From Siderastrea radians (Eukaryota > Cnidaria > Anthozoa > Scleractinia > Rhizangiidae), in NCBI GenBank assembly GCA_964017195.1, contig OZ024887.1, forward strand, positions 496,001 through 560,000: a stretch of 64,000 nt of DNA, written 5' to 3'. How positions within the stretch are numbered: the first letter of the stretch is position 1; each line of letters begins with the position of its first letter. Both the position numbers and the translations under genes were made by a program. Below are positions 32,229 through 43,200 of this stretch, one piece after another. The notes under the pieces are model-generated. The model worked only from the letters and a program-made list of their open reading frames with translations. It searched no databases and was not told the origin of the DNA.

Positions 32229-35200
32229 GCTGATGGCTTCTTATCTTTACTATAACCAGTTCGCTCAAGTAGTTTATTAGTTTCGTAAAAGGATGTGATA
32301 CTCAAAGCATCCGAGTAACCTAAAGCAATTTACATGATAATGACAGGGTCGGAAATGACAATTATGTGACTTAAAACCGTAAAGTGTGTTTTTTGGTGAA
32401 TAAAGGGTAACTCAGACTTAACTTTTCTGTTTGGGGTTGTTTTCTGTTTCTTTCCTTTTCCCTTTTTTTCTTTCTTTCTTTCTTTCCTTTATCTTTCTTT
32501 TTTCTTTAATTCTTTCATTGTTTCTGTTTGCTTCCCTGTAGAACTGTTATCCACAACTGGTACAAAATGATGTTCGGTTAAATCTCATTCAAAACTTGGA
32601 AAAACATATGCATAACAAGAAGCACTGTTAATGGCAAGTTAAAGTACACAAAATTAATTCTTTCTTTCTCTTTTCTTTCACTTAGTATCCGTACAAAAAC
32701 CGTGTCCCCTTAGCAGTTAGAGGACCTTATCACAAGTACAAAAGAAGGTGTTTTTCTCGGTCCCATTCGAAACTCGCGAAAACCCATGCATAACAAGAGA
32801 CGTTTTCCAATGGCAAGTAAAAGCACTCAAATTGATTTCGACCCTTTTAGCCAATCAGTGAACATAACAGAAACAGGAACAACCATCAGTATACAACCAG
32901 TTGAAAATCTTTTAAAATTTGTTTTGTTACCAGACTGCGGCCTTCAATGGAATAAAGAAAAACAAAAAGAAAAAAGGGAAGAAAAGAACAAACGAACTTT
33001 GCAGATTTTATTAAGCAGCCAGAACTTTTCAATGAAACATTTTTCACATTACCCGTGACTTCTGTCCCTGAGAAGAAAGCGTACAAGAGCTCGGGAAGGT
33101 GGTGCAAAACAAAATGACTGAAAAATTTGAATATATGGTTCCCACATTGTTTAGTTGCCTGCGGTTATTAAAGAGAAGTGATATCTTGAAAGGAAGAAAG
33201 TGGTTTATACACAGTTTGAAACGCAAAGACGTTGGTTTCATTTATTTATTTATTTATTTATTTATTTATTCATTTTTTGTCATTTACATGGGTAAACAGG
33301 TTGGCTGGTCCACACTTTGTGCAAATGGTAAGCAACACTCCTCAGTGGGAAATTCGAGATTGGCGTGTACCCTTTGATTATTTCATTGTCATTTACAGAG
33401 AGAGAGTCTGGAACTAAATTGATGATTGGTACAGGGCCTCGAACCGGTAGAAAAGTGCAATTGGAACAAGGATTTCTGTTTGGAAGATTCCAACCAGGAA
33501 AACTGGACTTCCTTTTCAGAAGGTCCTTTCTCTCGCGGAAGTTTTCCTCTTGAAAAAAAAAGCCGTATACCATTTACTTTCCACTTTGAATTTCACTGAA
33601 AATGTTTTGTATATGGTAGTCAACCAGTGTTATGGAGGGCAACAGTCATTCAACTCGTCTTGCAGCAAAATTGCAGCACAACTTGTACAAAAAATACCTA
33701 ACGAATTTGTCAGATACCGTACATGAATTTGTAGACAAGTCACACACCCACAGACAGATTGGTTGAAAAAATGTGGGCCAGAGAACTCAAAACAGTCGTG
33801 AAATTACTTACCGTCTGCTCATTTTTTCATAGCTTTTTCTTTCTTCCTAATTGCATTCATGTTACCATGGAAACAGGGAAAGATGCCACAATCTACTTCA
33901 ACGCAAATGACGGAAAATTATGGAAAGAAGTATTTCTTTTCATTTCAAATTCTTGTTTAACTTTCATCTTCCTCAAATTTAGAAGCCATTTCAAACAAGC
34001 GTCTAGCCTTGAGGCACTATCTGACAACTTGTCCATCTTAAGTGTCCCAGTGTCAGCCTTGGAGAGAAGTACTGAAGGTAACTTGTTCTGCTCTTGAACC
34101 CAAGCAGCTTGTAAATTTTAAAAGTTTAGAAATTTCAAGACAAAATAGGGAAAGGGATAATGGTGCAAGAGGGGCATTAGTGATGGTTCAGCAAAGACAG
34201 ATACTTGGAAAACGAAGTATTGGTATGACTAAAATCCTAGCAACTCAGTCAGTTCAGGAAAAAAAACAAACAAACAAACAACACACTTAATACACAAGAG
34301 CTACCAGTACCATGGAATGACAGAACAGTTTTGATTGTTTCCCAACTTTCACTCACATACCCAAGCCCCTAACCGTAAACCCTTGAATTAGTAACTTATT
34401 TTAAGAGTTTACATGACCTGACTAACAGGTGACAATTGCTAAATTATATTATTATTAATCTCTGAGAAGGGATTTATCTTTGTGACTCACTCTTTCTAGT
34501 TGTACAGGGTTGTCGTGACTTCAACTTCAACTTTCAGCTTTATTCAAAAATTTCTTACATCAATGGCTCACAGGTAGCAGTTGCTAATCTAGGTGGGCCA
34601 GTGGTACATCAATTGGAAAGACTGTTATTATTGTTATTATTTTTAAAACGAAATTAACGCAAAAAGAAACGAAGTGAGGAATGATCATAATGTTAAGTAG
34701 ATGTAACAAATGAAGAAAGCAGAGGGAGAAGAGTGAGACTATCTTGAAACTTTTGCAGTTATACCCACTTTTTTAATTATCATTGGCGTTTCAATAAAGT
34801 CATTTTCCTCCTCTAAAATATCACAAAGTTGTTCACGAAGTACTGGTTTGAATGTTTTCGTGACTGCTTTATTTTCAGAGGAAAAGCCCAGATATGTCTC
34901 CACCATATCTTGATAGCGGGGTACCAAAGCAGTTTAGCAGGTTCTTTAACATTTGATTCTCCAGACGCCGGAATATAAAGGATTAAACAGGGTCGAAAAT
35001 CCAACAAAGGGTTCACCACAACAAAGGCGTTTCCGTATAAAACTGCTATCCGAATGATTTCTCGTGCGTCGATGTTCTTTGAGAAAACGTGCACCTTTTC
35101 CCTTTGGTATTTGCTTTTGTTTTAGTTTTAGTTTTTCTTTTCTGTTTCGGTTTTTTCGGTTTTTTTAATGCATACATAATATGAGCAGATCAGTCAGATT

Positions 35201-35737
35201 TAAGGGGGTCAATCGTCTTCGGAAAATGAACGAAAAGGGTGTCTGCTTGAAATCGCATTCAAAACTCAATAGTGCAGAGTCTGCATATCATAAGCCTGTT
35301 TTCATTGCAAAGTTCTACTCACAGTACACAAGGTTCATTGAGCATGCGCTATTGTTTGAAAATTTTGACAAAAGGAGTAGTAGTGGCCAGTATAAAACAA
35401 TTAGAACCTGTTGTTTAAAAATTCGTTGTGTTACCAAACCACATTCTTTACTGGAATAAAGGAAAAGCAACAGCAAGAACATCTTGAACTGGGGGGGGGG
35501 GGGGGGCATCTCCTTTTATCTTTGCTTCACGTAAGGACTGATTGGAGACGTCTGCAGGTAGGCTAGGTGAGGGTGAAAAGGAAAAATAAACATCTATCAG
35601 ACTGACAAACTGATTTTTTTCTTTGTTCAGAAAATGGTTGTCACAAGCTAAATACCCACCCTGACACTTTAATAAAGTTATTCATTCATTCAGTCATTAA
35701 TCCTTGGGAGAATTTATGGAGCCAATCATACTTTTTC
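32229..35737. other. 3' flank of FReD-1 with repeats
   Basis: Contains the FReD-1 3' UTR, a TTTC-rich tract (about 32448-32520), an imperfect internal repeat around ATGCATAACAAGA (32610 and 32787) and a TTTA microsatellite (33239-33271). The segment 34300-34470 is duplicated at about 42095-42245 and 58800-58935. A further diverged copy of the ~32.9-kb sequence (GTTACCA...TGGAATAAAG) lies at 35430-35460, followed by G16 at 35491-35506. A possible frameshifted minus-strand remnant at 34739-35094 is discussed in findings. No intact gene. Confidence 0.5.
33239..33271. repeat. (TTTA)n microsatellite
   Basis: Eight uninterrupted TTTA units in the FReD-1 3' flank. Confidence 0.9.
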
Positions 35738-36052
35738 ATAATTCGATAAATTGTGACCGTCCGGGTGAGTGTAGGCCTGAGAAGGACTGTTTGAGGTGAC
35801 ATTGACTGACGTTTCGACAACCTGAGCGGAAGTCATCATCAGAGTCAAGTGAACTGTGAATTGTCAGTAGATGTTATAAGTCTCTGGTCGTTGTCCTGAT
35901 TGGTCGACGATCTCGTGATGTTATTGGTCGTCTGTCAGTTAAGCCGTGATGTTATTGGCTGTGAAGACTGTAAAACGTGATTGGTGCGTTTCGATCCATC
36001 TTTTGTTAGTCAAATGTCCGTTGGCCAATTTTAGTCAAATAAGTCGGTTTGT

Positions 36053-36454
36053 CTATTGTTTTTCTGTCTTGTTATTGTCGGTAATCAGTCGTTTGTAAGG
36101 TGCAGGTAGCTGTTGGCAACTGTTGAGTGGTGTTTGTTCTAAGTTAGTAAACCAGCTTTCCAGAGTGATTCGTTGATAGTAGTCCGTACTGTAGGTAACG
36201 CATTCAGCAGAGTCCCAGTCGATTCTGTGGATTGTTTCTCTGAAATGGTGCTCAGCAATGTGATTGTTGATATCACCATTTCTAGTCGCTCGTTTGTGTT
36301 CAGTCAGTCGGACGTTTAGATTTCTGCCGGTCTCACCAATATGAGTGGCCTGGCAGTCGCAGCATTTGATTTTATAAACTGCTCCCCGTCTGTCGCTCGG
36401 TTCGTCTTTGTCTTTAACGTTCGTCAGTAGCTGTCGTAAAGTAGTGATAGGTTA
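36053..36454 (-). pseudogene. GIY-YIG endonuclease fragment in the inverted Penelope arm
   Basis: The left inverted arm read on the minus strand encodes the same tail without the stop: CCDCQATHIGETGRNLNVRL through NNKTEKQ and a TAG at 36053-36055. It differs from the right arm at a handful of bases (for example His for the Tyr of the GIY-like motif). It has no start codon and no RT part; a terminal-repeat remnant. Confidence 0.75.
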
Positions 36455-36503
36455 GGCCATCAACAACTCTACTACTGAACTACCGCTACCTACAGACGAC
36501 GTA

Positions 36504-37598
36504 ATGGACTTACTGAACCTTTGTCTTACTTCTACGTATTTTCAGTACAACGGCACGCACTACAAACAGTTGCACGGGACAGCTATGGGCTCACCAGTTT
36601 CCGTTGTTGTTGCAGAAATCGTTATGCAAAACATCGAGGAACGAGCCCTCGCAACTTACAAACGAACACTACCACTCTGGCTACGTTACGTTGACGATAC
36701 CTTTACAGCCGTACACAAAGACGAAATCGACGATTTTCACGAACACCTCAACGGACAAAACGCCGACATACAGTTTACTAAGGAGATCGAGGAAAATGGT
36801 AAAATACCTTTTCTAGACTGCTTAGTTACCCGCGACAAAAACGAACTACGGACGATAATTTACAGAAAACCGACACATACCGACAGACTACTCGACCAAT
36901 CATCTTACAACCCAACTTCTCACAAAGCTACGACTATACGGACCCTGACAAGACGCGCACAACTAGTTTGTGACTCACCTGACAGCTTAACAGACGAAAT
37001 CAAGTACTTAGACAACGTTTTCAACAAGAACAATTACAACCGGGACTTTATTAGACACAACACTTACAGAAACTCCGAACCAAACGCTACGAACACTAAC
37101 ACGACACCTGTCACTACTGCAACCATACCTTACATCAAAGGGACTTCTGAAATTATCGCACGAATCCTACAACCCTACAACATCCGCGTTGCTCACAAAC
37201 CTATCACTACTTTACGACAGCTACTGACGAACGTTAAAGACAAAGACGAACCGAGCGACAGACGGGGAGCAGTTTATAAAATCAAATGCTGCGACTGCTA
37301 GGCCACTTATATTGGTGAGACCGGCAGAAATCTGAACGTCCGACTGACTGAACACAAACGAGCGACTAGAAATGGTGATATCAACAATCACATTGCTGAG
37401 CACCATTTCAGAGAAACAAACCACAGAATCGACTGGGACTCTGCTGAATGTGTTACCTACAGTACGGACTACTATCAACGAATCACTCTGGAAAGCTGGT
37501 TTACTAACTTAGAACAAACACCACTCAACAGTTGCCAACAGCTACCTGCACCTTACAAACGACTGATTACCGACAATAACAAGACAGACAAACAATAG
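36504..37598 (+). pseudogene. Penelope reverse transcriptase / GIY-YIG endonuclease, interrupted by a stop
   Basis: The first 265 residues contain RT motifs: HGTAMGSPVS, LRYVDDTF (catalytic DD), FLDCLV and IYRKPTHTDRLLDQSSYNP. A TAG at 37299-37301 then interrupts the frame, and translation in the same frame resumes with ATYIGETGRNLNVRLTEHKR (GIY-YIG signature) for 98 codons to a stop at 37596-37598. The inverted left arm has CAG (Gln) where this copy has TAG, so the stop arose in this arm only. Upstream RT motifs are missing. An ATG at 36504 is simply the first in the fragment, not a real start. Confidence 0.85.
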
Positions 37599-37915
37599 AC
37601 AAACCGACTTATTTGACTAAAATTGGCCAACGGACATTTGACTAACAAAAGACCGATCGAAACGCACCAATCACGTTTTACAGTCTTCACAGCCAATAAC
37701 ATCACGGCTTAACTGACAGACGACCAATAACATCACGAGATCGTCGACCAATCAGGACAACGACCAGAGACTTATAACATCTACTGACGATTCACAGTTC
37801 ACTTGACTCTGATGATGACTTCCGCTCAGGTTGTCGAAACGTCAGTCAATGTCACCTCAAACAGTCCTTCTCAGGACTACACTCACCCGGACGATCACAA
37901 TTTACCGAATTATGA

Positions 37916-38601
37916 TATGACTCCTGGGTTCAAACCATTTACAGTTTCATACTTTTTAAGAGACATTTTTCTTATCACCCATGTCTTCCTCGTTGTGAGA
38001 AGACAGACTTCACGAACTCGGAAAGAGTGGCAGAAGAAAAACTGTGATTGAAAAAAATGAACTCTTTGATTCTCACCTTGTTTAGGAGATTTCGGAAAGT
38101 AAAAGTTGCCTGGGGTTTACTTACCTCAGGGGGCTATAGGTAACATTCTTCCATTTTTCGTTGTTCTGTTAATAAGGCAGCCCTAGTCTATTACGGATAT
38201 TTTTTCTGCGTGCTTGGGCTACCCTAGCAGGTGTGACAACATTTCCCCCTGTACTAACGTCACGCAGGGATAACACACATAATCACGACAACATTCTTCT
38301 TCCACAGAAAATTCTTGTGTTTAGGTTTCCAGCAAGACGCGTTTTATTTGGGGTTACTTCGGCCAATAACCAGAAAGATCGACAGATTTAGCGGCATGTT
38401 TACATATGTCAAAAGATGGCAAGTCCGAAAATATTCCCCCTTCTGTGCTATACACGTAACACGTAACACTAGAGACAGTTGTAAATGTTTGAATTCATGT
38501 TTGACAAAAAAGTCGAATATATCTTCAGTTTAGCTTTGTGTGGATCAGCAATGTGTCCAGCAAACGTTGAGGGCGAGAACATCTCTTTTCGAGTACTTGC
38601 A
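37916..38601. other. Upstream flank of FReD-2
   Basis: Non-coding. Nothing recognised beyond partial similarity to the flanks of the other FReD copies close to the start codon. Confidence 0.4.
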
Positions 38602-39613
38602 ATGTTTTTTTGGGATCTCGGGTTTTATTCCGTTGTTGGTTTTGTTTTTTCCGACCTTCAGTCCAGCTGTAAACGCATGTAATTGCAGCTTTGTGTGCAA
38701 CCTCTTGCAAGACATGAAAATGCAACTCAAAGACCTTTAAAAGCAACTGGCGGCAATAACTGGAAATTCATCAGGTAAGAACAGATAAGGTGAAAGAAGA
38801 ACCTTTTAAGATAGTTTTTGACCAGAATCTCCTGAGACTACATGGCTGGAAATCCTGAGATTTCGTCTTTTCCTTGCGTTGTTTAACTATAAGTAAGTTC
38901 AATACTCCTTTAGATTACAACTTTAGAGAAGGAGTGTAATTCAATACTGAAACTTTGATAAGAGATGAGCTCGAATTGGATCGACCTTCAAAAGCAAATG
39001 ACAGCAATAACTGGAAATACGGGTAAGAACAGATTTCGTTTTCGACGGAAATCTTCTGAGCCACGTGGCTGGAAAATCTCAAATTTCGTCTTTTCCTTGT
39101 GTTGTTTAACTATAAGTAAGTTCATTACTAGTTATGAAATTTTGAGAAGGCTTATAATTCAATATTGAAACTGTGGTTTAAGAGATGACAAAATTGGATC
39201 AAATTTGATCTCATTACTTTTATTTCAGTTTACAAGAAGAACTGTGCTGCGCTGTACAAAGCTAGTTCAAAGATCAGCAGTGGTTATACAATCGAACCTG
39301 ATGGCTCAGGTCCAATTTGATGTGTTCTGTGACCAAACAACAGCCCGAGGGGGGTGGACAGTGTTTCAAAAGAGACTGGATGGCTCAGTTGATTTCTGCC
39401 GCGGCTGGAGCGACTACAATCTTGGCTTCGGAAACCTGAATGGCGAGTTTTGGCTGGGACTAGACAAGACAAACCGGCTAACCAAAAGTGGACGATACAG
39501 GCTTCGTGTGGACCTGAAAGGTACTACAGGAAAGACTGCGTATGCCGAGTTCGATCACTTTGCTGTTTCAAGCGAGAGGACTAAGTACCAGCTGAGTCTG
39601 GGAACGTTCAATG
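38602..39613 (+). pseudogene. FReD-2 pseudogene (exon 3 missing)
   Basis: Close to FReD-1 but broken in several ways. Exon 1: the ATG at 38602 is followed by an extra T, so the signal-peptide frame (ISGFIPLLVLFFPTFSPAVN) is out of phase with it. A TAA at 38738-38740 ends the frame where FReD-1 has CAG. The end of exon 1 plus following intron is tandemly duplicated (38732-38982 and 38983-39228). Exon 2 (39229-39613) has one extra base near 39312-39317 (GGTCCAATTTG against GGTCCCTTTG), shifting the frame; downstream, [12 protein letters not shown] and [14 protein letters not shown] remain. No exon 3 is found: the sequence runs into a LINE fragment at ~39899. Confidence 0.9.
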
Positions 39614-39898
39614 GTGAGCATTCAACTGGAGGTTGTATTAAAAACTTAGTTTTAGTAGCGTGGAGGAAAGCAATTTTTTAAAGTTAAAACGCTGCATAAT
39701 AAATGCCAAACAAAGAAACAAACAAACCTTAGTACTTCGTCCAAATCATGTACACCAGTATTGCACCCATTCCGTGTCTTTGCTAATACGTCAGAGAGGC
39801 GTTATATATTATGCTCATGTTAGGGCCGTTTAATAGAAGTGGGTAGTATCATAAAGTATGTACTTTCATATTAGGGGGTTTTATATATTGATCATCAT

Positions 39899-41450
39899 CG
39901 CCTACAACCCCATCTGGAACAGTCAGCACCCTCCAGCCATCACGATCCCAGTCCTCTTCGTGTTTGCTACTACGTCACAGCACCAGGTGTTTCTTGATCG
40001 ACCTCTCTTCATTTTCCCATGAGGGTTCCAGGTGAAAGCTTGCCTTGTGGTGCTGGCTGGATTCAGACTTACGGAGGTTGTGAGCGATCCATCTCCAACT
40101 TCTTTGAAGGATGTCGTCTTCAACAGGCTGCTGTCTCGCTCGTTGCCACAGTTCCTGGTTGTTGATGGTGTCTGGCCAGCGAATCTTGAGAATCCTTCTG
40201 AGGAAGGTGTTGATGAATGTTTAGATTTTCTTCTTGGTGGCGACGTGGGTTCCCTAGGTCTCGGCTCCATAGAGTAAGACAAGCTTCACAATGATGTTGA
40301 ACAACCTGATCGTAGTGTTGCTGCCGAGATCTGTGGATCTCAGTTCATTTTTTAGCTGGTGGAAGCCGCCCTCGCCTTCCCGATCGGAAATCTAACGTCA
40401 GCGTCTGCCTGACCCTTCTTATCAACGATGCTGCCAAGGTAGGCAAAGCTCTACCTCTGTAGTTGAAGCAGGACCTGTGACCGCCTTTTTCCGTTCTGGA
40501 GCTTGATGACATAATCCTTCCTCCCACTCTGTCGGCACTTGTTCCTCTTCCTAGATCTTATTGAAGAGGGGCCAGAGCAACTCCATGCTTTTCCCAATGC
40601 CAGCCTTCAGTGCTTCTGCCGGGATACTGTCGGGTCCCGCAGACTTTGCCGGCTGCTTGATGGCGTTGCAGATCTCCTCTTTCGTGGGTACACTACAGTC
40701 AATTGGTAGGTCGCTGTCAGCTGGCTGAATGTCAGGTGGGTCTGGGGGAGGTTCAGCAGCTCCTTAAAATGCTCCACCCTTTGTCCCTCTCCATCTGATA
40801 TCGAAGTACCATCTTTATCACACACTAGTCTCTCGGACTTGCTCTTCTTTATGGTGTTATACAGGTCCCGCATGTTCCCATGATGAGCTGCTTCTTCAGC
40901 CTCTGCTGCTAGCGTCTCAGCGTTTGTCTACCTTCATCCTTTTCTTGAAAATCCTGTTCGTCCCTATGTACTCTTCTTTCGCCTTAGCTTTTGCGGTTAG
41001 TGTTCACCTGTTGTTAACAGCCGCCTTTATTGTTTTTCTCTTCGTTATCTTCAATGTCTTTGTGAAGATTCACCCCTCATGGTTGCGTTTCGTTGGGCCT
41101 AGTACTTCTTGGCATGTCGATGTGACCACCTCTTTCACTCTTTGCCACCTTCCGTAGTTAACCTCCTCTTCCAGCAGCTCTTGTAGGACATGAAACTTAA
41201 AGAGTGCGATATTGAACTCTTCCTGCTTGTTGGTATCCTCAACAAGCTTGTTGGTATCCGTTTGTTGTACCTCAGGCGTTGGTTTGTCCCTTCCGTCCAG
41301 TTTCTCCTCAGATTGAGCTTCAACCGCGCAGTCAGGAGGTGGTCCGAAGCAACATCTACTCCGTCCTTGAAGCATACATCTTGAAGAGTTCTGCGGAACT
41401 TCTTCATTATGCAAATGTGGTCAATCTGGTCCTCTGTCTGCAAATCCGGT
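39899..41450 (-). mobile_element. Degraded LINE (non-LTR retrotransposon) fragment
   Basis: Minus-strand pieces occur in the expected order. About 41443-41070 encodes the end of an endonuclease and linker (DQIDHICIMKKFRRTLQDVC, DVASDHLLTARLKLNLRRNW, KEVVTSTCQEVLGPTKRNH). About 40873-40610 gives a frameshifted linker (MRDLYNTIKK, VEHFKELLNLP). About 40282-39923 gives the extreme C-terminus (NPHGKMKRGRSRNTWCCDV). The RT core between the last two is deleted. The pieces match my recollection of endonuclease-RT elements common in cnidarian and other marine-invertebrate genomes; the clade is not assigned. It occupies the place of FReD-2 exon 3. Confidence 0.7.
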
Positions 41451-41639
41451 GACGGTTAAGGGGTCAGACAAAACAGTACTGTGGCCCTCCAGGTTGGGAG
41501 TTGGGCGTGGATTCAGTAAGCCCACCCCGTAAAAATGTGACTGTTACAGAAACGCAGCGAAACGTCGAAACGTCGCGATACACATTAATGTTACAAAATA
41601 ATTGTGAGGCAAATGATAAAGCAAAGCTATCATTATAAA

Positions 41640-42300
41640 CCACGATGAACAACCACATCTTTCATGAAAGAATTTTTAATAAGTCATTTTTCACATTACC
41701 AAATGACACAACTTTATGAAAGATCGAAGTATTTTTTTGTTTTAAATTTTCTTTATCCATTTATCTTCCTAGAATAAAACGCCAAATGAAAGGCTTTTTT
41801 AAACAAGCAACTGGCACTGAGGAGCTAGTCGACATTACTCCATCTTACACATGTCCCATTGCCCGCTTTAGAGATAAGAACTGAATAACGTGTTTCGGGT
41901 GTACTATCGCATATCACAAAAAACGTTCTCTCCTACTTTGCTGCCACCAACGAAGCTGTTCTGACCCCTTCTGCTCTTCAATCAAAGGAACCTGTAAATG
42001 TCAAAAGTTTAAAAATGTTTAAGGTAAAATAGCGGAAGGAAAAATTGTTCAACAGGGGTGTAAGTGATAGGTCAACCAAAAAAATTAATTTAGTCCAGTT
42101 CCATGCGATAACAGAGCAGTTTTGATTGTTTCCCAACTTTCACACACACCCCTAGCCTCTTACACCAAGTGCTTTGGTAACTGATAACTGAATGACTAAA
42201 GTGCTCGTATTAAGAGTTTCACGTGACCAGATAATTGATAATTCCATAAAACTTGCATGAGCTTAGATTTACCTTGTTAAGTTCAAAGCTGGGGTTTATC
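41640..42300. other. FReD 3'-flank, duplicated copy
   Basis: Non-coding. Similar to the FReD-1 flank (33000-34470) and the FReD-5 flank (58100-58940); for example the CAGTTTTGATTGTTTCCCAA block occurs at ~42117, and at ~34328 and ~58827 with small changes. It continues directly into the LTO1-derived sequence. Confidence 0.55.
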
Positions 42301-42359
42301 TTCCTGCAGAGTCAACTCTGTTCTGTGGAACAGACTTTAATTGTCAGGACTGTTTAATT

Positions 42360-43200
42360 TTCAGAAGGACAGTCACATCCCTTTGCCATGGTATACAGCC
42401 GAATGTCACAAAGCAGTCTAAGTTTACTCTTGGCATTTTCTCAAACTACTATAAATATCCAGTAGATACAAGGGCCACAATACAATGCTCCCTCTGATAC
42501 ACCATAAAATACAGCAAGTTAACGATAACTCTTGTTGGCAAATTTAATTTCCAAAACCGAAAAACCTAACACGGTATGAATAACACACTATCAATAAATT
42601 GATACTATACGTAGCTATTTCATATATTCACTGCATAGATGTATGGTAACTAACATTACCAGATGTCTGCTTATCACATGCTAAATAATTGTGTGTCTTG
42701 TATTGAATAGCTGTTACACTTTCTAAAGCTATTTGTAGCTTCATGTTCCTGAGAAAAACAAGAACAACCAATTTATCGTATTACCATATGACATCCTGTT
42801 CAAATGATATTCATACCGTGTAAGATGAAATGTCACATTACACCGATCCACACACCGTCATGTTGTCGACCAACAGTCATGATACTCTGAGTCGATATCG
42901 CTGAGTAAACAAAGTGAATTTAATCATTCAGATGGGCAAAATGCGTTAACATACGAGTAACATCTCATTTTCTAATTATTATAATTATCATAAGCTTATC
43001 ATATTTTGTTGTATCAAGGTCCCTAGTTTTTAATACAGTTCGCAGTAACGCCGACATCGTTCAATATATGCAGCTCTTTAACTTATTCAAAGAAAAAAAA
43101 GGAAGAATGCGACATCTTGGATTTGCGTACCAAAGTATCATTGCCTGTTTGATGAACTTCCCTCGCGAAAACTGTACGACATCAATAGAGCGGACTTGTT
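42360..43200 (-). pseudogene. LTO1 pseudogene B (exon 5 and 5' end remnants)
   Basis: 42363-42402 matches LTO1 exon 5 (reverse-complement GTATACCATGG...GGGATGT, TCCTTCTGA) but lacks the LSF coding and proper stop. 43100-43135 matches the LTO1 start region (CATCTTGGATTTGC then ACCAAAGTA.CATTGC), with the ATG changed. Exons 2-4 are not found between them. Orientation and order match LTO1 at 23668-26815, so this is a copied, internally deleted gene lying just before FReD-3. Confidence 0.65.

Larger units (their letters stand above)
35738..37915 (+). mobile_element. Penelope-like retroelement with inverted terminal arms (5'-truncated)
   Basis: The central region encodes the C-terminal half of a reverse transcriptase and a GIY-YIG endonuclease. 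It is flanked by a ~717-bp inverted repeat: left arm 35738-36454 is the reverse complement of 37198-37915. Terminal repeats, including inverted ones, and an RT plus GIY-YIG arrangement are established hallmarks of Penelope-like elements. The RT frame enters directly from the arm boundary at 36455 with no N-terminal domain, so the element is a truncated, dead copy. It lies upstream of the FReD-2 pseudogene. Confidence 0.85.

Noticed and set aside
40032..41157. Plus-strand genes between FReD-2 and LTO1ψ-B
   Set aside because: They are antisense to the degraded LINE fragment.
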